The translations under genes and the position numbers were made by a program. This document shows positions 38,032 through 46,397 of a stretch of DNA of 64,000 nt, one piece after another. The notes beneath the pieces were generated by a model that saw only the letters and a list, made by a program, of their open reading frames with translations, searched no databases and was not told the origin of the DNA. The stretch's first letter is position 1, and each line of letters starts with the position of its first letter. The stretch lies in the NCBI GenBank assembly GCA_036272935.1, contig DATAXP010000068.1:1-64000 (forward strand), written 5' to 3'. The stretch is from DATAXP01 sp036272935 (GTDB lineage Bacteria > Planctomycetota > Planctomycetia > Pirellulales > PNKZ01).

Positions 38032-38877
38032 TTAGCGGACCGCCTCGCTGAGCATCCGGGTGTTGGGAACACTGTGACGATTCACCAGGCCGTGCTCCGC
38101 GGTCTCGATGACCGTGGCGACCGGGCCCACTTCGCGAACGATGCCTTCCATGCCGGCCACGGCTACGTGATCGCCCGCTTGCAGGCGCTGGCGAGTGTAG
38201 TAGCCGGCCAGAATGCCCGCCATCACCTCGCGGCCACCCAGGCCAAACGCCAGGCCGAATCCCAGCGCCACGGCCGCGAACGCGATCAGCACCAGTTCCT
38301 TGAGCAGGCCGATCTCGATTTGCAACTGATCGAACGCACCGATGAACGTCATCAGGGCCAGCACGTAGTAGCAGCCGTTGGCCAGGCTCTCGGCGTAGGT
38401 GACGCCGACGCGATCGGCGCTGGTGGCGATCAAGCCGCGCACGAAGCTCGCCACGAGCAAACCCACGACGACGACCACCGTGGCAACCAGCAGGTTCGGA
38501 ATGTACGCCACGATGCGGTCAAACGCATCCGACACCTTGTCCAGGCCTAGTGTGTTGAAAGCCGCGGTGAGGAACACGCACATCGTCAGCCAGAACACCA
38601 TCTGGCCGAGGATTGCCGGCACATTGCGCTTGATGCCGACCTGCTTCATGCTGGTGTTCAGTCCGCTGCGTTCCGCGGCACGCTCGAGTCCCAGAGATTG
38701 GGCCAAGGCGACGACGAACTTGTCGAGCAGTCGGGCCACCACGTACCCGATCACCAACACGACCACGGCACCGAGCACCTTCGGGGCCAGAGCGATGATC
38801 TGGCTGAACGCATGGTTAAAGCTCGCAACGACGGCGTCGCGCGACAAATCGAACGACTGAAAATCGAAGCTGTCCAT
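38032..38877 (-). CDS. MscS-family mechanosensitive channel-like protein
   Basis: 281 aa. Conserved-TM-helix repeats (VLGAVVVLVIGYVVARLLDK, LLVATVVVVVGLLVASFVRG) precede the pore-lining helix LIAFAAVALGFGLAFGLGGR and a short MscS beta domain (QAGDHVAVAGMEGIVREVGP). The cytoplasmic C-terminal alpha/beta domain of E. coli MscS is missing, so this is a short variant. Inner membrane; likely role is osmotic protection. It is convergent on the terminator at 37965. Confidence 0.85.
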   Translation of the reverse strand: MDSFDFQSFDLSRDAVVASFNHAFSQIIALAPKVLGAVVVLVIGYVVARLLDKFVVALAQSLGLERAAERSGLNTSMKQVGIKRNVPAILGQMVFWLTMCVFLTAAFNTLGLDKVSDAFDRIVAYIPNLLVATVVVVVGLLVASFVRGLIATSADRVGVTYAESLANGCYYVLALMTFIGAFDQLQIEIGLLKELVLIAFAAVALGFGLAFGLGGREVMAGILAGYYTRQRLQAGDHVAVAGMEGIVREVGPVATVIETAEHGLVNRHSVPNTRMLSEAVR

Positions 38878-38955
38878 GACTAGGGTCCTCTCGAAAAAGA
38901 ATGAACGGTTGAACGACTAACAAAATGCGGAAAAACGCGATGGTGCGGTGGCACC

Positions 38956-39219
38956 TCAGCTCCTTGGCGGCAGGTGATCGCGGCGATCGTGGTGACCATC
39001 CGTGCGGCGCTCGACTGGGTACCGGCCTGAAAACGTGTAGATCAACAAACCAAGCCATGCCCTCGCGAAATGCAGCAGTCCGAACACGGCAGCCTTGCTG
39101 AACAGTTCGGCCACGTGCAGCCCCAGCAACCGGTTGTTGAGCCGGTGGTGCACGTCGCCGTCGAACGAATCGGGCAACGGCGGCACTTCGGCGGTCGTGA
39201 GTTGATCGAAGATGTCCAT
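38956..39219 (-). CDS. Small membrane-associated protein downstream of ECF sigma
   Basis: 87 aa from the ATG at 39219. Begins MDIFDQLTTAEVPPLPDSFD then DVHHRLNNRLLGLHVAEL, followed by a hydrophobic stretch LHFARAWLGLLIYTFSGRY that could be one TM, and a short His/Arg-rich tail. It follows the ECF sigma gene with a palindromic repeat between. By position it could be an anti-sigma or membrane partner, but no zinc-binding anti-sigma motif is present. Confidence 0.65.
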   Translation of the reverse strand: MDIFDQLTTAEVPPLPDSFDGDVHHRLNNRLLGLHVAELFSKAAVFGLLHFARAWLGLLIYTFSGRYPVERRTDGHHDRRDHLPPRS

Positions 39220-39224
39220 AGCGG

Positions 39225-39288
39225 AAATGCGGAATGCTAAATGCGAAATGCGAAACGCCGGCCATTCCGCTTTTCGCATTTAGCATTC
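39225..39288. repeat. Heptamer-arm palindrome, copy B (sigma factor end)
   Basis: Left arm 7-mers AAATGCG, GAATGCT, AAATGCG, AAATGCG; right arm ATTCCGC, TTTTCGC, ATTTAGC, ATTCTCT. It spans the gap between the ECF sigma gene and the small protein, and supplies the TAA stop of the sigma gene (39280-39282). Confidence 0.85.
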
Positions 39289-39837
39289 TCTCTCTCCATA
39301 TTGTTTTTGAATCTTTTCTCGCGCTCGGCTGACGCGCATCTTGCAGGCGCTCACCGACAGATCGAAGATTTCGGCGAGCTCGTCGTAGCTGTATTCCTCG
39401 GCGTATTTAAGAATCACCAGCGCCCGGTCTTCCTCGTCGAGCGTTTCGAGCATTTTCGCCAGGTCGAGCGACAAGCCCGGCGCGTCGCCTGTGCGCGCCG
39501 TGGCTTGCTCCGCCAACACGCTTGCCTGTGCTTCGTGCTTCTGCCGCCGACCTCGGCCTCGACGCAGCGTCAGGCAGGTCCGCACCGCGATGCCGTGCAC
39601 CCAGGTCGAGTACTTCGACCGCTCGGCGAATCGGGCGCGATGCACGAACAGCCGAACGAACACCTCTTGCGCCGCGTCGTGGGCGTCGGCCTCGTTGCCC
39701 ATCAGCCGATAGCAAACGCGCCACACGCGGTCGCGGTGCCGCTCGACCAGCGCGACGAAGGCCGGTCCATCCGAGCCTTCGCGCGCAGCCTGGGCGGCGA
39801 GCTGTTCGTCGGTCGTTCGTTCGAGGTCCAAGGCCAT
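39280..39837 (-). CDS. RNA polymerase ECF sigma factor
   Basis: 185 aa from the ATG at 39837 (a GTG two codons upstream is possible). Region 2: VERHRDRVWRVCYRLMGNEA then DAHDAAQEVFVRLFVHR. Region 4: LDEEDRALVILKYAEEYSYD then ELAEIFDLSVSACKMRVSRA. A linker of normal length joins them. The last codons and stop lie in the palindromic repeat at 39225-39288. Likely co-transcribed with the 87-aa protein. Confidence 0.93.
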   Translation of the reverse strand: MALDLERTTDEQLAAQAAREGSDGPAFVALVERHRDRVWRVCYRLMGNEADAHDAAQEVFVRLFVHRARFAERSKYSTWVHGIAVRTCLTLRRGRGRRQKHEAQASVLAEQATARTGDAPGLSLDLAKMLETLDEEDRALVILKYAEEYSYDELAEIFDLSVSACKMRVSRAREKIQKQYGEREC

Positions 39838-40082
39838 GACCACACATTCGCGTCCTGCGTCGTGCTCGGGCCGATTGTCTCTGGGCTTTCCGTAGCGTTA
39901 GTTGCCGAGCGTGGCAGGACCGTCACATTTCATTGCTGCCCACAATCAATTCTAGGACTGGAAATGCATATGGAATTGCGACTTACGAGCGGCCACAAAG
40001 GTCATCCACCGGCGCAAATGGCAGCAGAAACGGTCCCGACGGTCAAGACGAACCTGCGTCGGTGCGGGGCCACCGCGAGTCG

Positions 40083-41579
40083 TTATTGCTTGGCAGACGA
40101 ACCTGCTGCGGCTTTAGCGTCGCGAAGCATCGGTTCGATTTCCGACAGGTTTCGGTACTGCTGGCGCAGCTCGTCGATGTTCTGCGCGAAGACGCCCGGA
40201 CGGCTCGCGGCGTACTTCTTCAGGCTGAATTCTTCGGACTCCTTCGACTCGGTCCGGCCCGGTTTATCGCCGCAGTGTTGCATCCACGCGTCGAGCTCGC
40301 TGCGGAGCCGCTTCAACTCGCCGGCATACTGCGGCAGCGCGGCGAGATTGTTGAACTCGTATGGATCGGCCTCCAGGTCGTACAACGCCTCGGCCGGGCG
40401 CGAAGAGGCCAGGAATTGCTGCTGGGCCGCGTTCAGCTTCCCCTCGGCGTGCAGCTTTTGCATCAGGAGGAACGTAGGATTCGTCGTGCTGCGATACGCG
40501 CTGGGTTGCAAGTACGGACGGTCGGGCTCGAAGTTGCGGACATACTTCCAGCGCGCGTCGCGCACGGCGCGCAGCTGGTCGAAGTTTTCATCGATGCGAT
40601 CGAGTGCCGTGAACAGATATTCGCGCCGCTGGCGATGCGGCCCCAGAAAGGGCTTGCCGTCAAAACCCTCGGGCAACTCAATTCCGGTCAACGACAACGA
40701 CGTCGCGGCAATGTCGACGCCGCTGATCAAATCGCCTGACACGCTTCCCGGCGCGACGATCCCCGGGGCACGCACCAGCAGCGGCACCGAGCAACCTTGC
40801 TCGAACAACTGATACTTGCCGCGGAAATCCTCGCGGCCGTTATCGCCGATGAACATGACGATCGTCGTGTCGGCCAGGCCTTGCGCTTGGAGCAGGTCGA
40901 GAATCTTGCCGACCTTCGTGTCGAGGATTTGGATGGCATCGAGATACGCGGCCCAATCTTCGCGCACCAGGGGATGATCGGCCAGGTACGGCGGCAACGC
41001 GACTTTCGCCGGATCGACAGGGTTTGCGGTGTCCTTGTGATACACCCGATGCGCCTCGGGCAGGTTCACCTGGGCGAAGAACGGCTGGTGGGACTTCAAG
41101 TCCTGCCAATCGGCGGTGTCGAATTCGCGGCCGGGATAGGCGAAGTTCCAATCGGTTTTGCCTTTGCCCTCCAAGTCGGTGCCGGCAGGGAAGCGCGTGA
41201 TGTTGGCGGTGAAGTAACCTGCCGCGCGGAAGCGATCGCAGAGCAGCTTTACATTCGGCGGAAGCCCCGCCGCGCCGCGCTGGCGGTTCGAGCGGTGATT
41301 GTTGGCCCCAAACGACGTGGGATAGGCCCCGGTCATTAAGCCGGAGCGCGCGGCGGAGCAGATTGGCGCGCTCGAAAAGGCACGCGTGTAGCGGCAGCCC
41401 TGCGCCGCCAGGCGATCGAGGTTCGGCGTCGCCAGGTCGGTGCGGCCGTAGCACGCCAGGTCGGGTCCCATGTCCTCGGCAATGATCCACAGGATGTTGG
41501 GTTTTGCGGTGGCCATGTTGCCAGCGGACGCAACGATGCCCAGCGAGGTAAGTAGCAGCGTGAGCACGTGAGCTTTCAT
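40083..41579 (-). CDS. Secreted sulfatase, type I
   Basis: 498 aa with a signal peptide (HVLTLLLTSLGIVASAGNMA). N-terminal metal site KPNILWIIAEDMGPDLACYG. Formylglycine motif ICSAARSGLMTG, the CxAxR form, which still needs Cys oxidation. Further metal ligands FIGDNGREDFRGK. The C-terminal third is variable. Resembles heparan N-sulfatase-like planctomycete enzymes; the substrate is unknown. It stands alone; the 245-nt gap before the sigma gene holds nothing recognisable. Confidence 0.9.
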   Translation of the reverse strand: MKAHVLTLLLTSLGIVASAGNMATAKPNILWIIAEDMGPDLACYGRTDLATPNLDRLAAQGCRYTRAFSSAPICSAARSGLMTGAYPTSFGANNHRSNRQRGAAGLPPNVKLLCDRFRAAGYFTANITRFPAGTDLEGKGKTDWNFAYPGREFDTADWQDLKSHQPFFAQVNLPEAHRVYHKDTANPVDPAKVALPPYLADHPLVREDWAAYLDAIQILDTKVGKILDLLQAQGLADTTIVMFIGDNGREDFRGKYQLFEQGCSVPLLVRAPGIVAPGSVSGDLISGVDIAATSLSLTGIELPEGFDGKPFLGPHRQRREYLFTALDRIDENFDQLRAVRDARWKYVRNFEPDRPYLQPSAYRSTTNPTFLLMQKLHAEGKLNAAQQQFLASSRPAEALYDLEADPYEFNNLAALPQYAGELKRLRSELDAWMQHCGDKPGRTESKESEEFSLKKYAASRPGVFAQNIDELRQQYRNLSEIEPMLRDAKAAAGSSAKQ

Positions 41580-41642
41580 GGACGTACGGCGAGGTGAATG
41601 AAGAAGCGAGGTGCGCTACGTCAGCTTACTATGTGACCTAGG

Positions 41643-44600
41643 CTAGCGGAAATCGCGCGACTGCGAGCCGAGCCGGCGCGAGAGTTCGCCGATCTCTTCC
41701 AGCTTGTGGACCAACACATGGATCACATGGCCGTCGGGCTGACAATCCTGGCGCTCGAGTCGTCCGTGGGCGATCATGGCGCCTGCCAGATTGGCCACGC
41801 GGCGGAAACGCTGCCAGATGTGCGGCCGGACAATCAGGTTGGCAATGCCAGTTTCGTCTTCCAGCGTGACGAACGTGATGCCGGAGGCCGTGGCGGGGCG
41901 CTGCCGCACGAGTACCAGTCCGGCAACGCGCACGATGCGTCCGATCGGCATCTCCACCAACTGCGAACATCGCACCACACGACGGGCATCGAGCGCCTCG
42001 CGAAAAAACTCCAGCGGATGCCCGTCGAGCGACATGCCCGCGGTGAGATAATCGGCCAGCACCTCTTCGAACCGCGACAGCCGTGGCAGCACCGCGGGTC
42101 GCGGCTCGTCGCCGGCAGCGTCCTCTTCCAAGGCGGCGAACAGCGGCCGAGGCTTATCGACCGGGAAGCGCAGCGATTCCCACAGCGCGCCACGACGATC
42201 GACCCCCAGCGATTGAAACGCTTGAGCCCGCGCGAGCCGCACAAGCCACGGCTGGCCGAGGCGCGTACGCCGCGCAAAATCGTCCAGCGATCGAAACGGC
42301 CCGGAGCGGCGGGCAGCGATGATGGCTTGCACGGCGGAGTCCGGTAACCCCGCGACGAGTCGAAAACCCAAACGAAGGCAGAATGATAAATGCTTAATGC
42401 TTACTGCTAAATGATCTGCATTAAGCATTAAGCATTTATCATTCATCATTTCCAGCGTGCAGTCTTCCTCGCTGGCGTTCACGTCGACCGGCAGCACGGT
42501 GACGCCGTGCTCGCGGGCATCGCGCACCAGTTGGGCCGGAGCATAAAACCCCATCGGCTGGCTGTTAATCATCGCCGCACAAAACGCCGCCGGATAATGG
42601 TGCTTCAGCCATGCCGACACGTAGACCAACAGGGCAAAGCTCGCCGCGTGCGATTCGGGGAAGCCATATTCGCCGAAGCCCGAAATTTGCTGGAACACGT
42701 CCTTGGCGAATTGCTCGGGCAAGTTCTTCGCGCGCATGCCGTCGATCAACTTCTGCTGGAAGCGTTCGATCTCGCCCGAGCGGCGCCAGGCGGCCATCGC
42801 ACGGCGAAGCTGGTCGGCCTCGGCGGGCGTGAACCCCGCAGCCACCACCGCCAGCCGCATCGCCTGCTCCTGAAAGATCGGCACACCGAGCGTGTTGTGC
42901 AACACGGCGCGGATTTCGTCGTTGGGATACGTGACTGCTTCCAGTCCCTGGCGGCGGCGCAGGTACGGATGCACCATGTTCCCCTGGATCGGCCCGGGAC
43001 GCACGATCGCCACCTCGATCACCAGGTCGTAAAACTTCTCCGGCCGCAGACGCGGCAACATACTCATCTGCGCCCGGCTCTCGATCTGGAACACGCCGAT
43101 TGTGTCGGCGCGGCAGATCATCTCGTACACCTTGGGATCTTCGGCCGGGATGTTCGCCAGCGAGAGTTCGCGGTCGTAGTGCTGCTGAACGAGCGCAAAG
43201 CATTTGCGGATCGCCGTGAGCATGCCCAGGCACAGGCAGTCGACCTTCAAGATGCCCAAGGCATCGAGATCGTCCTTGTCCCATTCGACCACGGTGCGAT
43301 CGGGCATGGCGGCGTTCTCGATCGGAACCAGCTCGCACAGCGGTCCGCGCGTGATCACCATTCCGCCGACGTGCTGCGACAGATGCCGAGGAAACCCTTT
43401 GAGCGTGCGCACCAGCGGTACAAGTTGCCGGGCCGTGAGCAACTCAGGATCGATTCCTGCCATCCGGCAGTGCGCTTTCCACTGCTCCGCGTCACCGTGG
43501 CCGTCGAACGTCTTGGCCAGCTTGTCGACTTGCTCCAACGACAGGCCTAGCGCCTTACCCACGTCGCGCACCGCCGAGCGCGTGCGATAGGTGATTACGC
43601 TGGCGGCGAGGCCCGCGCGCTCGCGGCCGTATTTCTCGTACAGGTATTGCAGCACCTCTTCGCGGCGCTCGTGCTCGAAATCGACGTCGATATCGGGCGG
43701 TTCGTTCCGCGCGGGACTGATGAACCGCTCGAAAAACACCTCGCTGCGTTCGGGATCGACGGCCGTCACGCCCAGGCAGTAGCACACCGCCGAGTTGGCG
43801 GCCGAGCCGCGTCCCTGGCAGAGAATTTTGCGCTCGCGTGCAAAGCGCACCAGGTCCCACACTGTAAGAAAATAGGCTTCGTAGCGCAGTTGCTCGATGA
43901 TGCGCAGCTCGTGCTCGAGCAGGCCACGCACCTTGTCGGGCACGCCTTGCGGATAGCGCTCTCGGGCGCCGGCCCAGGTAAGCTCGACGAGATATTCCAG
44001 CGGCGTGATGCCGGGCGGCGACAACTCTTCGGGATACTCGTAGCGCAGCTCGTCGAGCGAGAACGTGCAGCGGCGGGCCACTTCGAGCGTGCGGCTCACC
44101 GCCTCGGGGCAACGCGCAAACCGCAGCGCGATCTGTTGCGGAGCGTGCAAATGACGCTCGCCATTGGCAAAAATCTCGGCGGTCGAAGCGGCGACGGTCG
44201 AACGCAGCCGCGTTGCCGTGAGCACGTCGTGCAGGCTACGGCGATCGGGGGCGTGATAATGCACGTCGCCGGCCGCGACGAGCGGCAACCGTTCGTGCCG
44301 CGCACGCTCCATAAGCGCCGCCAGGTGCCCGTCATCATCGGGACCACGATGCAGCTCGGCGAGCATGTAGCAGCGGCCGGGGAAGGCTTCGCGGTAAAGG
44401 CAGAAGGTAGAAGGCAGAAGGCAGAAGTCGGAAGGGGTCGGCTGCTGCAACTTCTGACTTCTGACTTCTGACTTCTGCCTTACCAGCGCCAGCAACCCCT
44501 CACCATGTTCGGCAATGTCGCGAAAGTACAGTTCACACTCGCCTTTCACCGTTCTTCTTTTGCCGAGCGTCAGCAACCGTGCCAGGCGGCCGTAAGCGGC

Positions 44601-44918
44601 GCGGTCGGTCGCCAGGAGCACGACCGGCGGAGCGTCGCGCGGCACGATCTCGGCGCCAATGAGCAGCTTCAGCCCCAATTGCTTGGCGGCCACGTGGGCA
44701 CGCACCACGCCGGCCAGGCTGTGCAGGTCGGTGATCGCCAAGGCCGCGTAGCCCAACTCTGCCGCGCGCAGCACCAACTCGTCGGGATGCGATGCGCCGC
44801 GCAGGAACGAGTAGTTCGTCTTGCAATGCAGCTCGGCGTAGGAAGAGTAGGCGGAGGGCAGAGGGCAGCCGACAGCGGGGACAGCAGGACGGCGGCGGCT
44901 GGGAGGAAGTTCGGGCAT
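41643..44918 (-). CDS. dnaE2: Error-prone DNA polymerase DnaE2
   Basis: Damage-induced C-family polymerase that does translesion synthesis with ImuA and ImuB. 1091 aa. N-terminal PHP domain (YAELHCKTNYSFLRGASHPD, ITDLHS). Palm aspartates are in PPDIDVDFEHERREEV and LGILKVDCL. C-terminal OB-fold segment (GLVLVRQRPATASGITFVTL). Two peptides foreign to the family interrupt it: about residues 146-176 (RQKSEVRSQKLQQPTPSDFC) and about 823-847 (MMNDKCLMLNADHLAVSIKH). Both are encoded by palindromic repeats that keep the frame. Third gene of imuA-imuB-dnaE2. Confidence 0.94.
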   Translation of the reverse strand: MPELPPSRRRPAVPAVGCPLPSAYSSYAELHCKTNYSFLRGASHPDELVLRAAELGYAALAITDLHSLAGVVRAHVAAKQLGLKLLIGAEIVPRDAPPVVLLATDRAAYGRLARLLTLGKRRTVKGECELYFRDIAEHGEGLLALVRQKSEVRSQKLQQPTPSDFCLLPSTFCLYREAFPGRCYMLAELHRGPDDDGHLAALMERARHERLPLVAAGDVHYHAPDRRSLHDVLTATRLRSTVAASTAEIFANGERHLHAPQQIALRFARCPEAVSRTLEVARRCTFSLDELRYEYPEELSPPGITPLEYLVELTWAGARERYPQGVPDKVRGLLEHELRIIEQLRYEAYFLTVWDLVRFARERKILCQGRGSAANSAVCYCLGVTAVDPERSEVFFERFISPARNEPPDIDVDFEHERREEVLQYLYEKYGRERAGLAASVITYRTRSAVRDVGKALGLSLEQVDKLAKTFDGHGDAEQWKAHCRMAGIDPELLTARQLVPLVRTLKGFPRHLSQHVGGMVITRGPLCELVPIENAAMPDRTVVEWDKDDLDALGILKVDCLCLGMLTAIRKCFALVQQHYDRELSLANIPAEDPKVYEMICRADTIGVFQIESRAQMSMLPRLRPEKFYDLVIEVAIVRPGPIQGNMVHPYLRRRQGLEAVTYPNDEIRAVLHNTLGVPIFQEQAMRLAVVAAGFTPAEADQLRRAMAAWRRSGEIERFQQKLIDGMRAKNLPEQFAKDVFQQISGFGEYGFPESHAASFALLVYVSAWLKHHYPAAFCAAMINSQPMGFYAPAQLVRDAREHGVTVLPVDVNASEEDCTLEMMNDKCLMLNADHLAVSIKHLSFCLRLGFRLVAGLPDSAVQAIIAARRSGPFRSLDDFARRTRLGQPWLVRLARAQAFQSLGVDRRGALWESLRFPVDKPRPLFAALEEDAAGDEPRPAVLPRLSRFEEVLADYLTAGMSLDGHPLEFFREALDARRVVRCSQLVEMPIGRIVRVAGLVLVRQRPATASGITFVTLEDETGIANLIVRPHIWQRFRRVANLAGAMIAHGRLERQDCQPDGHVIHVLVHKLEEIGELSRRLGSQSRDFR
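42381..42452. repeat. Heptamer-arm palindrome, copy C (inside dnaE2)
   Basis: Left arm GAATGAT, AAATGCT, TAATGCT, TACTGCT, AAATGAT; right arm CTGCATT, AAGCATT, AAGCATT, TATCATT, CATCATT. 72 nt, a multiple of three, encoding about 24 extra residues within DnaE2. Confidence 0.85.
44393..44484. repeat. Heptamer-arm palindrome, copy D (inside dnaE2)
   Basis: Left arm AGGCAGA, AGGTAGA, AGGCAGA, AGGCAGA, AGTCGGA; right arm four copies of ACTTCTG, then CCTTACC. It encodes about 30 extra residues just before the DnaE2 segment REAFPGRCYMLAEL. Confidence 0.85.
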
Positions 44919-44920
44919 GG

Positions 44921-44993
44921 GCAGAATGCTTAATGCTTAATGCGAAATGCTTAATGCTTAATTTCACATTTAGCATTCATCATTCCGCATTTC
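44921..44993. repeat. Heptamer-arm palindrome, copy E (imuB-dnaE2 gap)
   Basis: Left arm GAATGCT, TAATGCT, TAATGCG, AAATGCT, TAATGCT; right arm CACATTT, AGCATTC, ATCATTC, CGCATTT. It makes up essentially the whole 75-nt gap between imuB and dnaE2. Confidence 0.85.
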
Positions 44994-46397
44994 TTAGTCG
45001 TTCCAGCCGTGCAGGAACCATAGCTGGGTGTTGAGGTCGCGGAAGATCCACAGCCGACGACCGGTGACGGTTTCCACCTCGTAATAGTCGCGACGGGCGC
45101 TTGCCCGGCGGCCTCGCCACCAACCGGTTTCGATGCGCTCCGGCCCCCACAGGCGCGCCACGCGATGCTGCTGCCCCGGGGCATCGAAGCGGTGCGGTTC
45201 GCCGTCGGGCACGACCGATATCACCGCAATCGGCACCGGCTCGCGCGCCAGGCGCAGCGGGCGAGGAACTACGCGGCGGGCAAGCCCGCCGGCTAAACGT
45301 TTCGTCTTGCACTGGCTACCTACTACTCCCTCGGCTCGCCAGGCGTACTCGGGCTGTGCCTCGGGGCGCAGGCGGGGTCGGGTCACGGCATCCCATCCCA
45401 GGCGGCTGCTGAGCCGATCGACCAGCATTGCCAGGCAATGCTCTTGCTCGTTTCGCGACGTCCCGTCGAACATTTCTTGTTGCCGGCACTCGAGCGCCGC
45501 GACCGACGACACTTCCAGCCCGATCGCCCGCACAGGCCCCGGCAAGCGAACCTGCTCGAGACGCAGGCCGATCAGCTCCATGAGATGTTCCAACTGCGCG
45601 GTCGCGCGGTACGCGCCGATCGCCAGCGACACGCGCCTGCCGCGCTCGCAGTCGAAATTGCACTGCAAACGCCCGATCCCCTCGTGCCGCTGGGCCAGCC
45701 CGCGCACCAGCGGCGCGAGTTGCTCGGCCACGGCGGCTTCCAACTGCCGGCGATCGTCGAGCGGAAACTCGAACGATCGCGCGCTCGACCAAACCGGCGG
45801 CGGGCGGTCGACCACGATCGCCTCGTCGGCACGGCCCAGTGCTTGATCCAACCGCAGCAGAATCTCCGGGCCGAAGCGCGTAGCCAGGCTCATGCGCGGC
45901 AGACGCATCAGTTGCTCGATGCGCTCAATCCCCAGCTCGGCCAGCCAGTCGAGCTGCGCAGCCGACAATCGCAAAGCGGCGACGGGAAGCGGAGAGAGGG
46001 CAGTAGGCAGAGGGCAGAGAGCAGTGTGTCGACAGTCTTCGCTGCCATCTGCCTTCTGCCTACTGCCTACTCCAAACCAGGCCAGCGCCCAGGCGGCGCC
46101 GATCGTGTCGGCCACGGCCATTCGCGCGCGCAAGCCATGAACATGCAGCTCGCCGGCAAGTTGCGCGGCAATGCGGGCCATGAGCTGTGCTTCGCCGCCG
46201 AACAACTCGGCGGTGCCGGAGATGTCGAGCAGCACGCTGCGGTCGTCGGCCAGGCCGACCGTGGGGCTGAACTGCTCGCAATAGGCAACAAGCGTTTTGG
46301 CCCCCGGCGACTCGCCGGGGGCTAATGGTTTATCCCGCGTGGCGGCGATTGCCGTCTTTCGGTTTGGCTCCAGGGCGATGCAAAGAATTCGTCTCAT
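44994..46397 (-). CDS. imuB: Y-family-like mutasome protein ImuB
   Basis: Inactive Y-family polymerase homologue that tethers DnaE2 to the clamp. 467 aa. N-terminal RRILCIALEPNRKTAIAA, LLDISGTAELFGGE and the little-finger region near 280-400. As in ImuB generally, the catalytic acidic triad of DinB is not kept. Three in-frame peptides from repeats are inserted: about 25-33 (LAPGESPGA), about 109-138 (RQKADGSEDCRHTALCPLPT) and about 367-376 (RLAGGLARRV). The start overlaps imuA by 68 nt. Confidence 0.9.
   Translation of the reverse strand: MRRILCIALEPNRKTAIAATRDKPLAPGESPGAKTLVAYCEQFSPTVGLADDRSVLLDISGTAELFGGEAQLMARIAAQLAGELHVHGLRARMAVADTIGAAWALAWFGVGSRQKADGSEDCRHTALCPLPTALSPLPVAALRLSAAQLDWLAELGIERIEQLMRLPRMSLATRFGPEILLRLDQALGRADEAIVVDRPPPVWSSARSFEFPLDDRRQLEAAVAEQLAPLVRGLAQRHEGIGRLQCNFDCERGRRVSLAIGAYRATAQLEHLMELIGLRLEQVRLPGPVRAIGLEVSSVAALECRQQEMFDGTSRNEQEHCLAMLVDRLSSRLGWDAVTRPRLRPEAQPEYAWRAEGVVGSQCKTKRLAGGLARRVVPRPLRLAREPVPIAVISVVPDGEPHRFDAPGQQHRVARLWGPERIETGWWRGRRASARRDYYEVETVTGRRLWIFRDLNTQLWFLHGWND
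45272..45298 (-). repeat. TTTAGCC stem-loop repeat, copy 5 (inside imuB)
   Basis: On the coding strand, GTTTAGCCGGCGGGCTTGCC then CGCCGCG, read as RLAGGLARR. It is in a different frame from the copies that supply TAG stops, so it is translated through. Confidence 0.75.
45983..46073. repeat. Heptamer-arm palindrome, copy F (inside imuB)
   Basis: Left arm 7-mers AGGGCAG, TAGGCAG, AGGGCAG, AGAGCAG; right arm CTGCCAT, CTGCCTT, CTGCCTA, CTGCCTA. It encodes about 30 residues in the middle of ImuB, between GAAWALAWFG and LPVAALRLSA. Confidence 0.85.
46299..46325 (-). repeat. TTAGCC stem-loop variant (inside imuB)
   Basis: On the coding strand, TTAGCCCCCGGCGAGTCGCC then GGGGGCC: a 12-bp near-perfect stem read as LAPGESPGA. 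It lies 4 nt from the imuA stop codon, in the imuA-imuB overlap region. Confidence 0.7.

Noticed and set aside
39838..40082. Gene between the sigma factor and the sulfatase
   Set aside because: Open frames there are shadows or extensions of neighbours; nothing recognisable.
44393..44484. Heptamer arrays as CRISPR or as a MITE with target duplications
   Set aside because: No spacers of unique sequence, arms degenerate between copies, no target duplications seen.
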